A program made the translations under genes and the position numbers. A DNA stretch of 64,000 nucleotides. It comes from Aplectana chamaeleonis (Eukaryota > Nematoda > Chromadorea > Rhabditida > Cosmocercidae). Of the stretch, positions 1 through 10,900 are shown piece by piece. The notes under the pieces are model-generated. The model saw nothing but the letters and a program-made list of their open reading frames with translations, had not been told where the DNA came from and searched no databases. How positions within the stretch are numbered: the stretch's first letter is position 1; the number at the start of each line of letters is the position of its first letter. The stretch is from positions 930,001-994,000 of the forward strand of contig JAPDOI010000150.1 of NCBI GenBank assembly GCA_029168955.1, in the 5' to 3' direction.

Positions 1-198
1 AATCGAAGTAAGTCAAGTTGTGTGGGACTCCACCTACTTTGTCCGTGGAACCCCTCCTTCTCAATGTTTTTTTGCTCAAAAAATGGTCGCTTTGGTTGGT
101 GCTCGATGCTTCCAACGACGTAGGCATTCTCTTATAGGTTTTACAGGTTAATCAGCGTCGTTATCTCAACAACTTTTGCGAGTGCGAATGCTGCCTTC
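1..198. repeat. TTAA family 3 element, right end, cut by window start
   Basis: Ends with gagtgcgaatgctgcctt, the inverted terminus of the family that starts TTAAAGGCAGCATACACGCT (full copy at 4953-5408). The left part is outside the window. Confidence 0.65.
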
Positions 199-760
199 AG
201 TGGAATAATTGGAAGTATATCAAAGATCGTATGTACAAGGGGAGTATATACGATTTCTCATCATTTTCTGTACCGGAGGGGAATCCGCTACGCTGCTGTG
301 ATGCTATGATCATAGAAGTCAAGCGATTTTTTTCTGAGAAAACACAATGGTAGGAATGAAGAAACAACCGCTTCGCTCTCGAGATATTGAGATGATAGCT
401 GCATCGCGCTTTTCTAGAGATAGGATACAACCTATATCAGGAAAAGTTCGCTACCGCGCCACTGATCTTCTTCTTGACCGTAAACTGCAACTGTTTGGAA
501 TTGATTCGCATAAAGAATTATGTGCAAAATTAGTGCAAGGGGGAACTGTTGACGAAGATTTCTTTTGGTTGCACGAATCGATTCGTGCCTTTCCAATGCA
601 CTCCACCACCGTTTTGCTAGCCTCGTTAGAAGGTAGATGTGGCTATCACAAAGTGAAATTCAATTAAAAGTAGAAGGAAAAACAGCAGGAACTGCGAGGG
701 TCAAGTAGTCCATCAGAGCGATATCAAGGTTCTAGTATCAAAGGGCAATCTCACTGCGGC
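199..760. other. Unassigned stretch left of first gene A exon
   Basis: Holds a 106-codon open frame at 347-667 (+) with no recognisable domain and no resemblance to the missing upstream M8 exons. No repeat copy elsewhere in the window was noticed. Could be intron. Confidence 0.3.
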
Positions 761-960
761 TCGCTTCTCTGCTCGCCTCCTTATCAGGCAAGGTAGAGTT
801 CGCGCAATTATTTTAGTCTGATGAATGGACGGGGCTGCGACGGTAGATCACCCCGCGCGAATCGAAACCCCATTCTCCAGTGAGGCCGTCAACCCCGAAC
901 GGCCAGGCGCCTGGTCTATGCGTCAGGCTAAAATGAAAACGGGCACCATACCTGGGCCCG
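760..960. repeat. Short TIR element (TTTAGTCTGATGAATGGAC), copy 1
   Basis: Core 812-950 begins attttagtctgatgaatgg and ends in the inverted form (catgcgtcaggctaaaat-like). Related copies lie at about 8625-8775 (opposite orientation) and 52270-52405. The inner sequence includes ggggctgcgacggtagatca and cgaaaccccattctccagtg. Similarity to the 8.7 kb copy extends left to about 760 (gtagag..cgcgcaat). Confidence 0.7.
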
Positions 961-1055
961 TAGCAAACCCCCTTGATGTTGCGAACTCAGCGTAGCCTCC
1001 GCGCCATCAGCATGTGGCTCACGTCAAGGCAGACAAACGTGAGCGCCTTCCTATC

Positions 1056-1601
1056 TTAAAGGCGGCGGTCACGATGAAAAACGTTATCGAAAAAACTACA
1101 AAAATTAGCTTATATCAAAAACAGCTCAAAAACTATGAAGGTAGAGCGAAGAAAAACGGGCTAGAATTAGATTTTCTAGGGCACAAAGATGCCAGTTCGT
1201 CCACACGTGCACAGCGCTGCCGAGAAAGATCGCAGTCTAATGCCGAGCAGTCAAAAATCATCGACTATCAGGGGAAGAAATAAATGCAAAATTACCTAAT
1301 AAAAACAGTTGAACAATGTAAGAAAGCACTTCAGTCAATGTTTTGGACTAGATGAGTCAATGTTCATTTATCAAATCCAATTTCAAGCCAGCGGATGTTC
1401 TTTATATTAGAGATCATAGATGCCAAAGTTATAGAGTGAGCTCGTGCACCATCAAATGACAAGAAAGTTCAGGCTTCAAAATTGGTCTGAAACAGCGGTT
1501 TTTTCGCGATATTCTCTATTAGGTCCTACTACTCTAAACCCAGAATAGGGTTCAGAGAGGAAAAGAAGACAAGCATATTTCATCGCGACCACTGCCTTTA
1601 A
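1056..1601. mobile_element. TTAA family 2 MITE, copy a
   Basis: Begins TTAAAGGCGGCGGTCACGAT and ends with the inverted form (cgcgaccactgcctttaa), 546 bp. The inner sequence (gaaaaacgttatcgaaaaaa, aactatgaaggtag) is shared with copies at 12160, 23143, 45141 and 46370. TTAA at both ends suggests the piggyBac superfamily. It has no transposase and lies in the intron upstream of gene A exon 1757-1934. Confidence 0.8.
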
Positions 1602-1756
1602 CACTTCTCTGACTGCCTTCTTGGTTCTAACTATGGTTCTGAATTAATTTTGTCATAACACTGAAATAGAGCTATTTGCTGTGGAAAGAAATGTTGATGT
1701 CAAATCATTGTCGAAGTAGTAGTGTACATCAATTATCTATGATACTGCTATTCCAG

Positions 1757-1934
1757 GTGTAGCTCAAATCGACTGGCTAAGGCTGGATGCAATTTGGAGT
1801 CAATTGATAAAGAGGAGCTTGCGGATGAGTTTGATTACAATGTTGAAAATCTATACGTCGATAGGAAAGGTCAGCACATATCTGAGCACATGGCAGGATT
1901 AGAATACACAGCGGATTTCTGTCCTTATTACACG
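1757..1934 (+). CDS. Gene A exon 1 of window: M8 Cys-rich domain (CSSNRL..DFCPYY)
   Basis: Acceptor ctattccag precedes 1757; donor gtatgc follows 1934. After one leading base (codon completed from the preceding exon) it encodes 59 residues. They begin CSSNRLAKAGCNL and end TADFCPYYT, with the charged segment YVDRKG between. The gene B homologue at 42859-43027 has CNANR..CNL, FTDRKG and ADYCPYYR and starts in the same phase. In M8 peptidases this block follows the catalytic domain and carries conserved disulfide cysteines. It is the clearest sign of gene A in the left part of the window. Confidence 0.9.
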
Positions 1935-4900
1935 GTATGCTTATTTGAGTATAGCCCGACTTAGACAGTTCTACATGCAAATGTAAATTACACAGTCCAT
2001 AAACAGCACTCACCCGAATGCAGTTGAGAAATCAAAGTAACATCGGCATGGATCCTGAAGAGACTTTGCATTCACTGTAGAAGGTTGGCGCAAACTCGGC
2101 GTCATATGCTATAATATAGGTTCACCGAGCTTGCGCCAACCTTCAATGGGGTACGCAATGTCTCTTAAGGGAACTGTTCGCGGTAAATTTCATCCTCGAA
2201 TTTTCCATGACAAATGCTTCTTGTGGCTCTCAGAAGCAGAACAGCGTCGAAAAAAACGGGACGAAAAGCTACCCAGGAGCCGCAAAACGGCTTAGAAAAG
2301 TGGGCAAGCCCCGCCGCTGTGGGCAAGTCTTGCCTCTTTCCGCCCCTCGACGTGAGCAAAGGAACACTCGAAATCGTGAGTTGAGCGATGGTTTCCGTTC
2401 AAAAGCCCCGTTCTTTCCTTCATTCTCAACTTCTCTCTTCACTCAGTTCAGCTCGCATACAATGGCTGCAAAAACGGTGGCTGCAAGTTACAAGCCTCGG
2501 ACAGCTCGTCCACCATTTTCCCTAGCTCAATTTTTGAGGGACCATAACTCCATTCCCAGAAGGTCTTCTACGATTCTAGAAGCATCATTGGAATCAGAAT
2601 GTGACCGGTTCCAGGATAGGCAAAAAAACAGAAAAGCGACTTTTATTGTGAACAGTGCCTTTAAGGATCTATGCTCAGGTAAAACTAGTTGTCCTGAATC
2701 CGTCGAGTTTTTATCCTGAAATCGTACAAATTCAGAACATTTACTCGCTTGATTCTAAAGAATTGTTGATGAATTCTCGACCACTTTTTACCGTTTTCTC
2801 CAGAATTCTCAGCCAATTCAGAGGAACTCTTGCTAAATTCTCGACAAAAAACGGTATCCGGGTGCTAGACCACCCCTTCCAAACCAAGGGGCCCATACCC
2901 TCAGCTGCCAAAAATTGTCCTACGGCTTCTGAGTGCTCCCTCAGAGGCGACTCGAAATCATCATTCAGTGTCGGCCTCTAAATGCTGAGTGAGCATTGAG
3001 TGAGATGAAGCGCCTTTTATGCCCTTCGGTTTGTTTACTCTTAGCGTGATACTGCTACCAGAAAAGAAATGGATTCACAACAAGTTTTCGACATGTAGTC
3101 TTCAAGACGTTCCGCCTGAGCTCACATGTATAGTGTAACACGGCAACGTCGCCTTTCTCACAATGTGTTGAGCCCTCCTAGAAAACGTGCTGCGATAGTG
3201 CCGCTACCCTCGGCTGTGCGGATCCGCGATCATCACTGCGTAAGGACGATTCTGTACCAGTGCCTTGGGTCTCGGCAACGTCGCTACATTGCCGCGATAG
3301 TGCCGCAACAGTTCCGCGTTAGATCCTCACCGGCCCCGCGAGGTGTTCACACTTTGTTCAAATCCTTGCGCGAACTGCACCATAAACTGCGCATCTTCTG
3401 CAGTGCCCAAGCCGAACTGCACTATGTACTGCACACTTCTGGTAAAGCCTTGCCGGTACGGCACGTTGAAAGCAGCGTCTGATCCAGTTCTGGTTCGGTC
3501 CCACACACTACTGTTCTTTCCAGTGTTCCTTCCGAATCCCAGCTCAGCGTTCGACGTCTTGCACTGCTCTGCTTGAGCACTACACATATTTTGCTACTGA
3601 GTGCAGCCGCTCGTTGATGATTTTCAAAACTGGTCGAGAAATTATCAAAGGTTGAAAACTTATTGAGGAATAGTCGAAAAATCGGCTGAATACAATCAGG
3701 GTCAATTTCTAGAGCAGCCGTCCAGAATTTTTTGTGAATTCTCGATGAAATTAGAAAAATTCTCTAGCTGGTGAAAAAATGTTCTGAATTCTGCAGCATT
3801 TCTGCAGTGTTTCTCGACAAAAACACGATTCTTCCGAATTCTCGACAACTCCTTCCTAAATTCAGAACAACTTTTGGGTTTTTGACCTATTCAGGACATG
3901 TTTTCGACGTATTCAGGACAACTAACATCGGCATGGATCGGGAAGAGACTTTGCGTGCATTGTTGAAGGTTAGCGCCAACTCGGTGCACCTATGTTATAA
4001 GCACATGGCACCGAGTTTGCGTCAACTTTCAACAGTGAACGCGAAGTCTCTTCGCGATCCATGCCGACGTTACATTATCCTCGCGCCAGTTTTGTAAAAT
4101 GGGAGCATCTGGCAAACTTGGCAGAAAAGCGTCCGATGTATGTAACTTTTTTGAACGAATGCTTTTTCGAATTTGGAAAACGCTATCATATTCACAGATC
4201 AAATTGCTACCTAATTATGTGAATTATGGGCCAAAGTTCCCCAAAATCGCTTTGTTTTTGAAGGAAATACTTTCCGCAATCGTTTTTCAGAAACGTTGCG
4301 CGCGGCGAAGTGCGGCGATACTCTGAGCAGTAGCTGTACAAGGAGTGGAGGAGCAATCTGTATGCTTTCTTCATACATTAGGTGCAGGTGAAAGAAGGTC
4401 AAGGTTGGTGTCGGTTGAATTTTCGAAATCCTTCATTAAACACGCTTGAGAACTACCTGAAAAGTCGGAGTTTTGTTGCGAAAGCCTCAGATTCTTAAAT
4501 GAAGGAATTCGAAAATTAAACCCACCCAAACCTTGAGATGCTTTTACCTGCAGCTAATTTATAAAGAAAGTATACATATTGCTCCCCCATTACTTGTACA
4601 ATTACTGCTCGAAATTTCTCCGCACTTCGCCGCGCGCGACGCTTTTGAAAACCGATTGCAAAATGTATTTCCTTCAAAAACAAAGCGATTTCAGGGAACT
4701 TCGGCCTACAAGTCAAATAATTAGGTAGCAATTTGATCTGTGAATATGATAGCGTTTTCCAAATTCGAAAAAGCGTTCGTTCAAAAAAGTTACATACATC
4801 GGACGCTTTTTTGCCAAGTTTGCCAGATGCTCCACGTTTTTACAAAACTTAGCGTACTTGAGTGTCGGTGTTAAGCAGAATCGCGCGGCGCCTGCGTCAA

Positions 4901-7900
4901 AATGAATGTAAGCAGCAACAACAATTCAAAGTGACCCAACTTGATGAATGAATTAAAGGCAGCATACACGCTCGTAAACATGAGATAACTACGAAAAAAT
5001 TAGTATGGCTCAGAACACAACGCGGATGCATTTTGAAGCATAAAAAACGACCCACAATGCCGCTACAGGAGTGAGAAGTTGGCCCCGCCCCTGTATTCGC
5101 TGTAATCCCCCAAAACAGGGTTGCTTGGCCATACCGACCGCCGTGGATGTTTGTGGTTTACTTGTTGCACTAGTTAAACCACCCACAAACTTAGGCGACG
5201 GTGGAAATGGCCCGGTCCCCATGTTTTGGAAGAGAACAGCAAATACAGGGGATACGCAGATACAGGGTCGGGGCCAAATTCTTACTCATGTATCGGCATT
5301 GTGGGTCGTTTTTGACTCTTCAAAATGCGTAGGCATTGTGTTCTGAGCCATATCAATCTATTTCCGTAGTTATCTCGACCACGTTTACGAGCGTGTATGC
5401 TGCCTTCAAAGGCAGTGTTCAAAATAAAAGATGTGCTTCAGTTTCCAGTCATATGGATTTGCGTTCGTGAATTTCACTCCCAGATCAACCGAGCCAAGAT
5501 ACGAATCACACAAAAATTGAAATTTCTATCAATCTTAGAGGAGGCTTATCATTTCCAAAGATTTATCATTTCCATAGGAGACTGGGGGGATTGGAGAATA
5601 TCACTCCCTAACTGTTCTGATTTTACTTTAAAGGCACTGTTCGCGATAAAAATCGCTTTGCTGTTGTTTTGCCTATCTTGAAACCGGTCCCATTCTGATT
5701 CCAATGATGCTTCTGGAATCGTACAAGACCTTCTGGGAATAGAGTTATAGTTCCTCCAAAATTAAGCTAGGGAAAATGGTGGACGAGTTGTCCTAGGCTT
5801 GTAACTTCCGTCTTTTGCAGCCAATGTATGCGAGCTGACCTGAGTAAAGAGAGAAGTTGATAATGAAGGGAAGAACGGGACCTCTGATAGGAAACCATCG
5901 CTCAACTCACGATTTTCAGTATTCCTTTGTTCACGTCGAGGGGCAGGAAGAGGCGGGACTTGCCCACAGCGGCGGGGTTTGCCTACTTTTCTAAGCCGTT
6001 TTGCGGCTCCTGGGTAGCTTTTCGTCCTGTTTTTTCGACGCTGTTCTGCTTCTGAGAGCCACGAGAAGCGTTTGTCATGAAAAATTCGAGGATGAAGTTT
6101 ATCGCGAACAGTGCCTTTAACCTCAGCCAGCGTGAACTTACCTGAACACGTCACCAGAAAACACTAGAAAATTAAGCCTTACTAATAAGTTAACCTTTGA
6201 GAGAATGCAACAGATCGCATAATCGGAACAGGCCGGAATTAATGCTAAGCTCCCGCGGTCAAGGAGATTTAGTATCCATTCAGAAGTGCTCCAGGTCCAC
6301 AGGAAGAATCAGCATCTCAGGTTTCTCAGCAAAGGGTCCGTTTATGTGTAACGCTGTCTGACAAAGCGTTCGTACACATGTTGTTGCCTGGGTATGGCAG
6401 AAAAGAATGTACGATTTGCGGTATGGGAAGTACCTCTAGAGAGATTGTTCATTGATTTTTGTTAGGGTTACGTATAGGATAGCAGTTCTCGACAAAGCTT
6501 GAAATTTTAGACATATGGTGAGATGGGTAACGACGACTCCGATACACGCTGCACGAATTCAGAGAATAGAAGCAATAATGAGTATTCGTTTGAGGTAGGC
6601 AATTCAAAAAGACCATAAATGCGGCAGAGCGACAAATGGTCTGAATGAACATTTACTTGAGAGCAGTCCCCGCCCTAGGTCTTAGTTAAGAGCCGGGATC
6701 ATACTTCCAGTAACGAGCGACACGACGCAGTGTTTACCATCCAAATCGACCGAAAATCGATACGCTCGATGAGCAATGTCATTGTCGCTGGTCGCAGAAA
6801 GTATGATCCCAGTCATACACTGCCGGAATGAAATCTGGATAAAGTCGCCTTCATTGTCATCCTTCAGTAGTTTCGCACAAACTATATGCCCATCCTAGAT
6901 GAATCCAATAGTCGGATACGGTTAACATCCGATTTTTCGCACTAATCCTTTATTCAAATACTAGAGTATTCAAACTCTACGTATTCTTCAGATGTTTTTA
7001 TTTCTGTTAGTTTTCCAGTGTTCTAACTTGGGAGTGACCAGACCTGTCTGCCAGAACTACGCATGTAGCCATGTTTTTCTGATCGACCACTTTCCGGGTA
7101 TTTGTAAAAACCCTATTTTAGCTGCCCGAGTAATGATAAAATTTCCATAAAAACAAAACTCGAAACAAATTTTGCCTAAACTTCTCTCAAGGGGGATATT
7201 TGAGACGCTGAACAGGAATGTTAGTCACGTTTTTGATAACTCGAACAATGAAGACCGTTTACGGCAGATACATTTTTTTAACTACAGAGCTCGCAACTTC
7301 TACACCCATACTTTTTCTTTTACTATTACTCGGGCAGCTAGGATAGGGTTTTCATGACATCCCGGGAGGTAGTCGATCAGAAAAACCTGGTCTCATGAAT
7401 ATTTCTGGCGATCAGGTCTGCTCATTCCCTTGTAGGTATAAATTGATTTTATAAGGTTCTCGGAGCATTCGTTTTTAAAATTCCTATATTTTTTCGAAAT
7501 ATCTCTATATTGTTTTTTAGGGTATTCTCACAGTTCCTAGTAACGATAAGAAAACACTAAGTCACTTAAAAATGGTATATTTGCATATTTTTAATATTTT
7601 CTCGAATGTTCACACGAGTTTTCCAATACATTTATTTCTCTACTTACGAAGAAATTACCCTGAAATATTTTCATATAAACAAAGAGTAAAATCGGTGATT
7701 TTTGAGTTTGAATGAAGACTTGTGGGAGAAGAGCTTTTATTGGCAACGTTTCGAGGTTTAACCCTGTCTTCAGACGAAACTGTAATTGTCACATGAATAC
7801 ACAGAATTGCAAACAATCTCTAGAGTCACTAATCTTAATCCATGAAGGTGCTTGAGTTCATTATCCTTTTTATCGCGCTCACCAGGTTTTTGCAGTCACG

Positions 7901-10900
7901 TTTGAATTGATGTTGAGATGCTGCAAAATCTACTTCTCATCTGAGATCCTGATTTGCGTATTTGGAAAGGGCAGGATTTTCTGCTCTCCCCGATGACGCA
8001 AATCAGGATCTCAGTTGGCCAGTTGAGTAGTATGTGGTATAAGAAGCCGTCATCTCATAACATCCTCATACATGCACGGAGTTGCCAACCGAAGTGCATG
8101 AAAAAAATGATGTACGACACATCGTTTCCACTGCTACCCAACTCACTTCCGTCAGTCCTGAGCTGGTCGAAGAACAAGTTCGTGGAATACTGCGACAAAA
8201 CGGATATAGACGGTAGGAAACTCGTTGCTGGAAAGCAGAACGTCTGCCAGGTGAAACTGCGCTTGTTTTATCATACATTGCTTAGGCGTTCGCAATGGAT
8301 GTCAATCGTGTCATGGAGCGATCGAGATCTTCAATTGGTCTTGTGTTCAAAGCACCTTTCTACGACGCATGCTCACTGCTTCACGTCCATACGAGAGCCT
8401 CTGTGATAGTGATGCTTGCACGATCTGCCGTGGACAAAACCAACTATTTCAAATGAGATGTGTGGTGTTCAAAGTGAGCCTGTAATCAATCTAACATCGG
8501 AGAGACCGGTAGGCCACTTTGGAGCACAGTAGAAGGCAATTACAAGCTTTGCGAAGACCACAGAGCTATCCTGACAACCCATTCTCTCGCCATCGCAGGC
8601 TGCGGCATACATATGGTTTCCATTTTCATTTTAGTCTGACTCATGGACCAGGCGGCTGGCCGTGCGAGGTTGGCGGCCCCACTGGAGAATGGGGTTTCGA
8701 TTCGCGCGGGGTGATCTACCGTCGCAGCCCCGTCCATTCATCAGACTAGAATGATTGCGCGCACTCTACGAGCCCCCTCCTCGGATAGACGTGTCCATTC
8801 TGCACAAGAACTTGACTGATGCTGTTGAGCGAAAGATAAAGAAGCGCTTGAGATCAAACGATGGAGGCGTCCCATCAACATCAGGGAAGAAATGAAAGCT
8901 GCTATGAGACTGATCACTCTATAGTAATGTTGGGATGCATAATCAATATCGCGTGATATTCAGGATTCCCTCGTCATGCTTTCTCATCCCAAACCTCGCT
9001 CTTCAATTCTGATCAGACTATTCCTGCGGTTAAATAGGGCACCACTCACTTCTAACTCGAGCCCTAGTTCACTATCTGTTTGTAGATACCAAGCGCATAG
9101 GCTGCCATTATCTCTGATTGGGGAGTAGCACCTTCATAGATTAAGGTTGGTGACTCTAGAGATTGTTTGCAATTCTGTGCATTTAGGCTATAAAACGGCG
9201 AAATTGACATGGTTCCTACGCGTGCTGGTGAGGAGCGGAGGTTAGAGGCAGTGGGAGAGCGGAGGGCAGACGGATGCTGAGGCATCGCGCGAGCCGATCG
9301 CGCCTCAAATGATGTGAATCACGACGTTTTGTAGAGGGTATTTGACAATTACAGTTTGGCGTGAAGACGAGGTCAAACCTCGAAACTTTGCCGATAAAAG
9401 CACATCGCCTACGAGTCTTCATTCAAACCCAAAAATCACCGAAGCATCATGAAGCTCAGAGAAAGATCTATCTGGGCGATAGTGTAAATTATTCACTCTC
9501 CATCTAAAAGTTAGTACCTCATTTACGGAGGGTTGATGCAAATACGAGTTTCTGTTTCAAGATGCCTTTTTGGCGTCATTTACGGACTACTGCGTCATCA
9601 GAAACGCATTAGAAAGCTCTAGGAAATTTTTTTGAATAGAAATGATTGGACAGCACATACATATGTAGAGTCGACATCGGCTTCAACCCATTGTTGTAAG
9701 CAACAAATGTTGCTAACAGGTGCTCAAGCTGGTATTTTTGTCGGGAAGTCCGTTGAAACAAATTCGCTGTAGTGTATTAATCATTGGAGTGAGTACTTGG
9801 AGTCGAGGTCCGCGTGTGATGTGATTTATTAGATTTCAAGAGAGCCTTCCACAGGGTTGACCACCACAAGCTCATGCTCAAACTTGAGAAGCTACAATTC
9901 AATCCAGTGGTGTGTAGTTGGATAAAAAGCTATCTCATTGATCGTACTTTCCAAATCAAAGTGGGCTCTAGCTTTTTGTCTACCCGGTTGGTTAGTAGTG
10001 GAGCTCCCCAGCAAGGTGTTCTATCGCCAACTCTATTTGCTATCAATATCGCAGAGCGGCCCCTGTTGCTGGAAGGTACCGGAGTAGTTTGTAAGCAATT
10101 TGCTGGCGACGTTAAAATATATAGCAAAATACAGTGGCTTGGGGATGTCGAAAAGCTACGAGCCGCCCTTGACAGTGTACAGGTATGGTCGAAAGTTTGG
10201 AGTTTGCAGCTGGCTCCTGAAAAAACGGTCTACTTAAAGGCAGTGTTCACGATAAAATGTGTTTCAGTTTCCACCAGGAATGGGTAGTGAAAGGGCACAC
10301 TGTAACGTTGACGTCGAAAGAACGCATTAAAACGAGCCAGGAAGAGCCCCGAAAGAGCCCGAAGTTGCAACTTCGAGCGCATTGAAAACCCTAAAAGCGC
10401 ATCACACGCCCACCGACGTGAACGAATGAATGCTCGAGATCGTGAGATGAGCGATGATTTCCGATCATTAGCCCCGTTCTTCCCTTCATTCTCAACTTCT
10501 CTCTTTACTCAGGTCAGCTCGCATACATCGGCTGCAAAAGACTGAAGTTACAACCCTCGGACAACTCGTCCACCATGTTTCCTTAGCTCAACCTTTGAGG
10601 GACCATAACTCTGTTCCCAGAAGGTCTTGTACGATTTCAGAGACATGATTGGAATCAGAATGGGGCCGTTTTCAAGATAGGTGGAAAAACAGAGAAACGA
10701 TTTCCATCGTGAACACTGCCTTTAAGGTTGTGAACTTCCAGTCTTTCGGCCACCTACATGCTCGATGGTCAGTCGTTAACAACAGTCCTAAATGTTAAGG
10801 ATCTTGGGTTCCAGTATGATAGTCAGATTGACTTTCTGCCTATTTTCGAGCCTTATCTGAAAAAAGCTTAAGTACGCACCTCCCATATTTTTAAAGGCTT

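Larger units (their letters stand above)
7707..9428 (+). mobile_element. Decayed Penelope-like retroelement flanked by inverted arms
   Basis: The core at about 7990-8930 reads in shifting + frames as the 3' part of a Penelope-like element. MWYKKPSSHNILIHARSCQP resembles the RT-end YRKPT..N..L...S.HP motif. DACTICRG...MRCVVFKV and then IGETGRPLWSTVEG match the linker and the GIY-YIG endonuclease. EALEIKRWRRPINIREEM is the usual tail. Frames are broken several times. The arms 7710-7850 and 9128-9425 are inverted copies (ttgaatgaagact, aacgtttcgaggtttaa, ttgcaaacaatctctagagt), as expected of inverted pseudo-LTRs. A short TIR element interrupts it near 8630-8775. Confidence 0.72.

Noticed and set aside
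347..667. 106-codon + frame as a possible upstream gene A exon
   Set aside because: Lacks the expected M8 WG..GC.F and PFC features and has no suitable phase 2 donor signal.
2207..2719. 170-codon open frame
   Set aside because: Lies within the TTAA family 1 MITE. Similar frames recur in other copies (for example 5762-6154), so it is a shared non-coding repeat.
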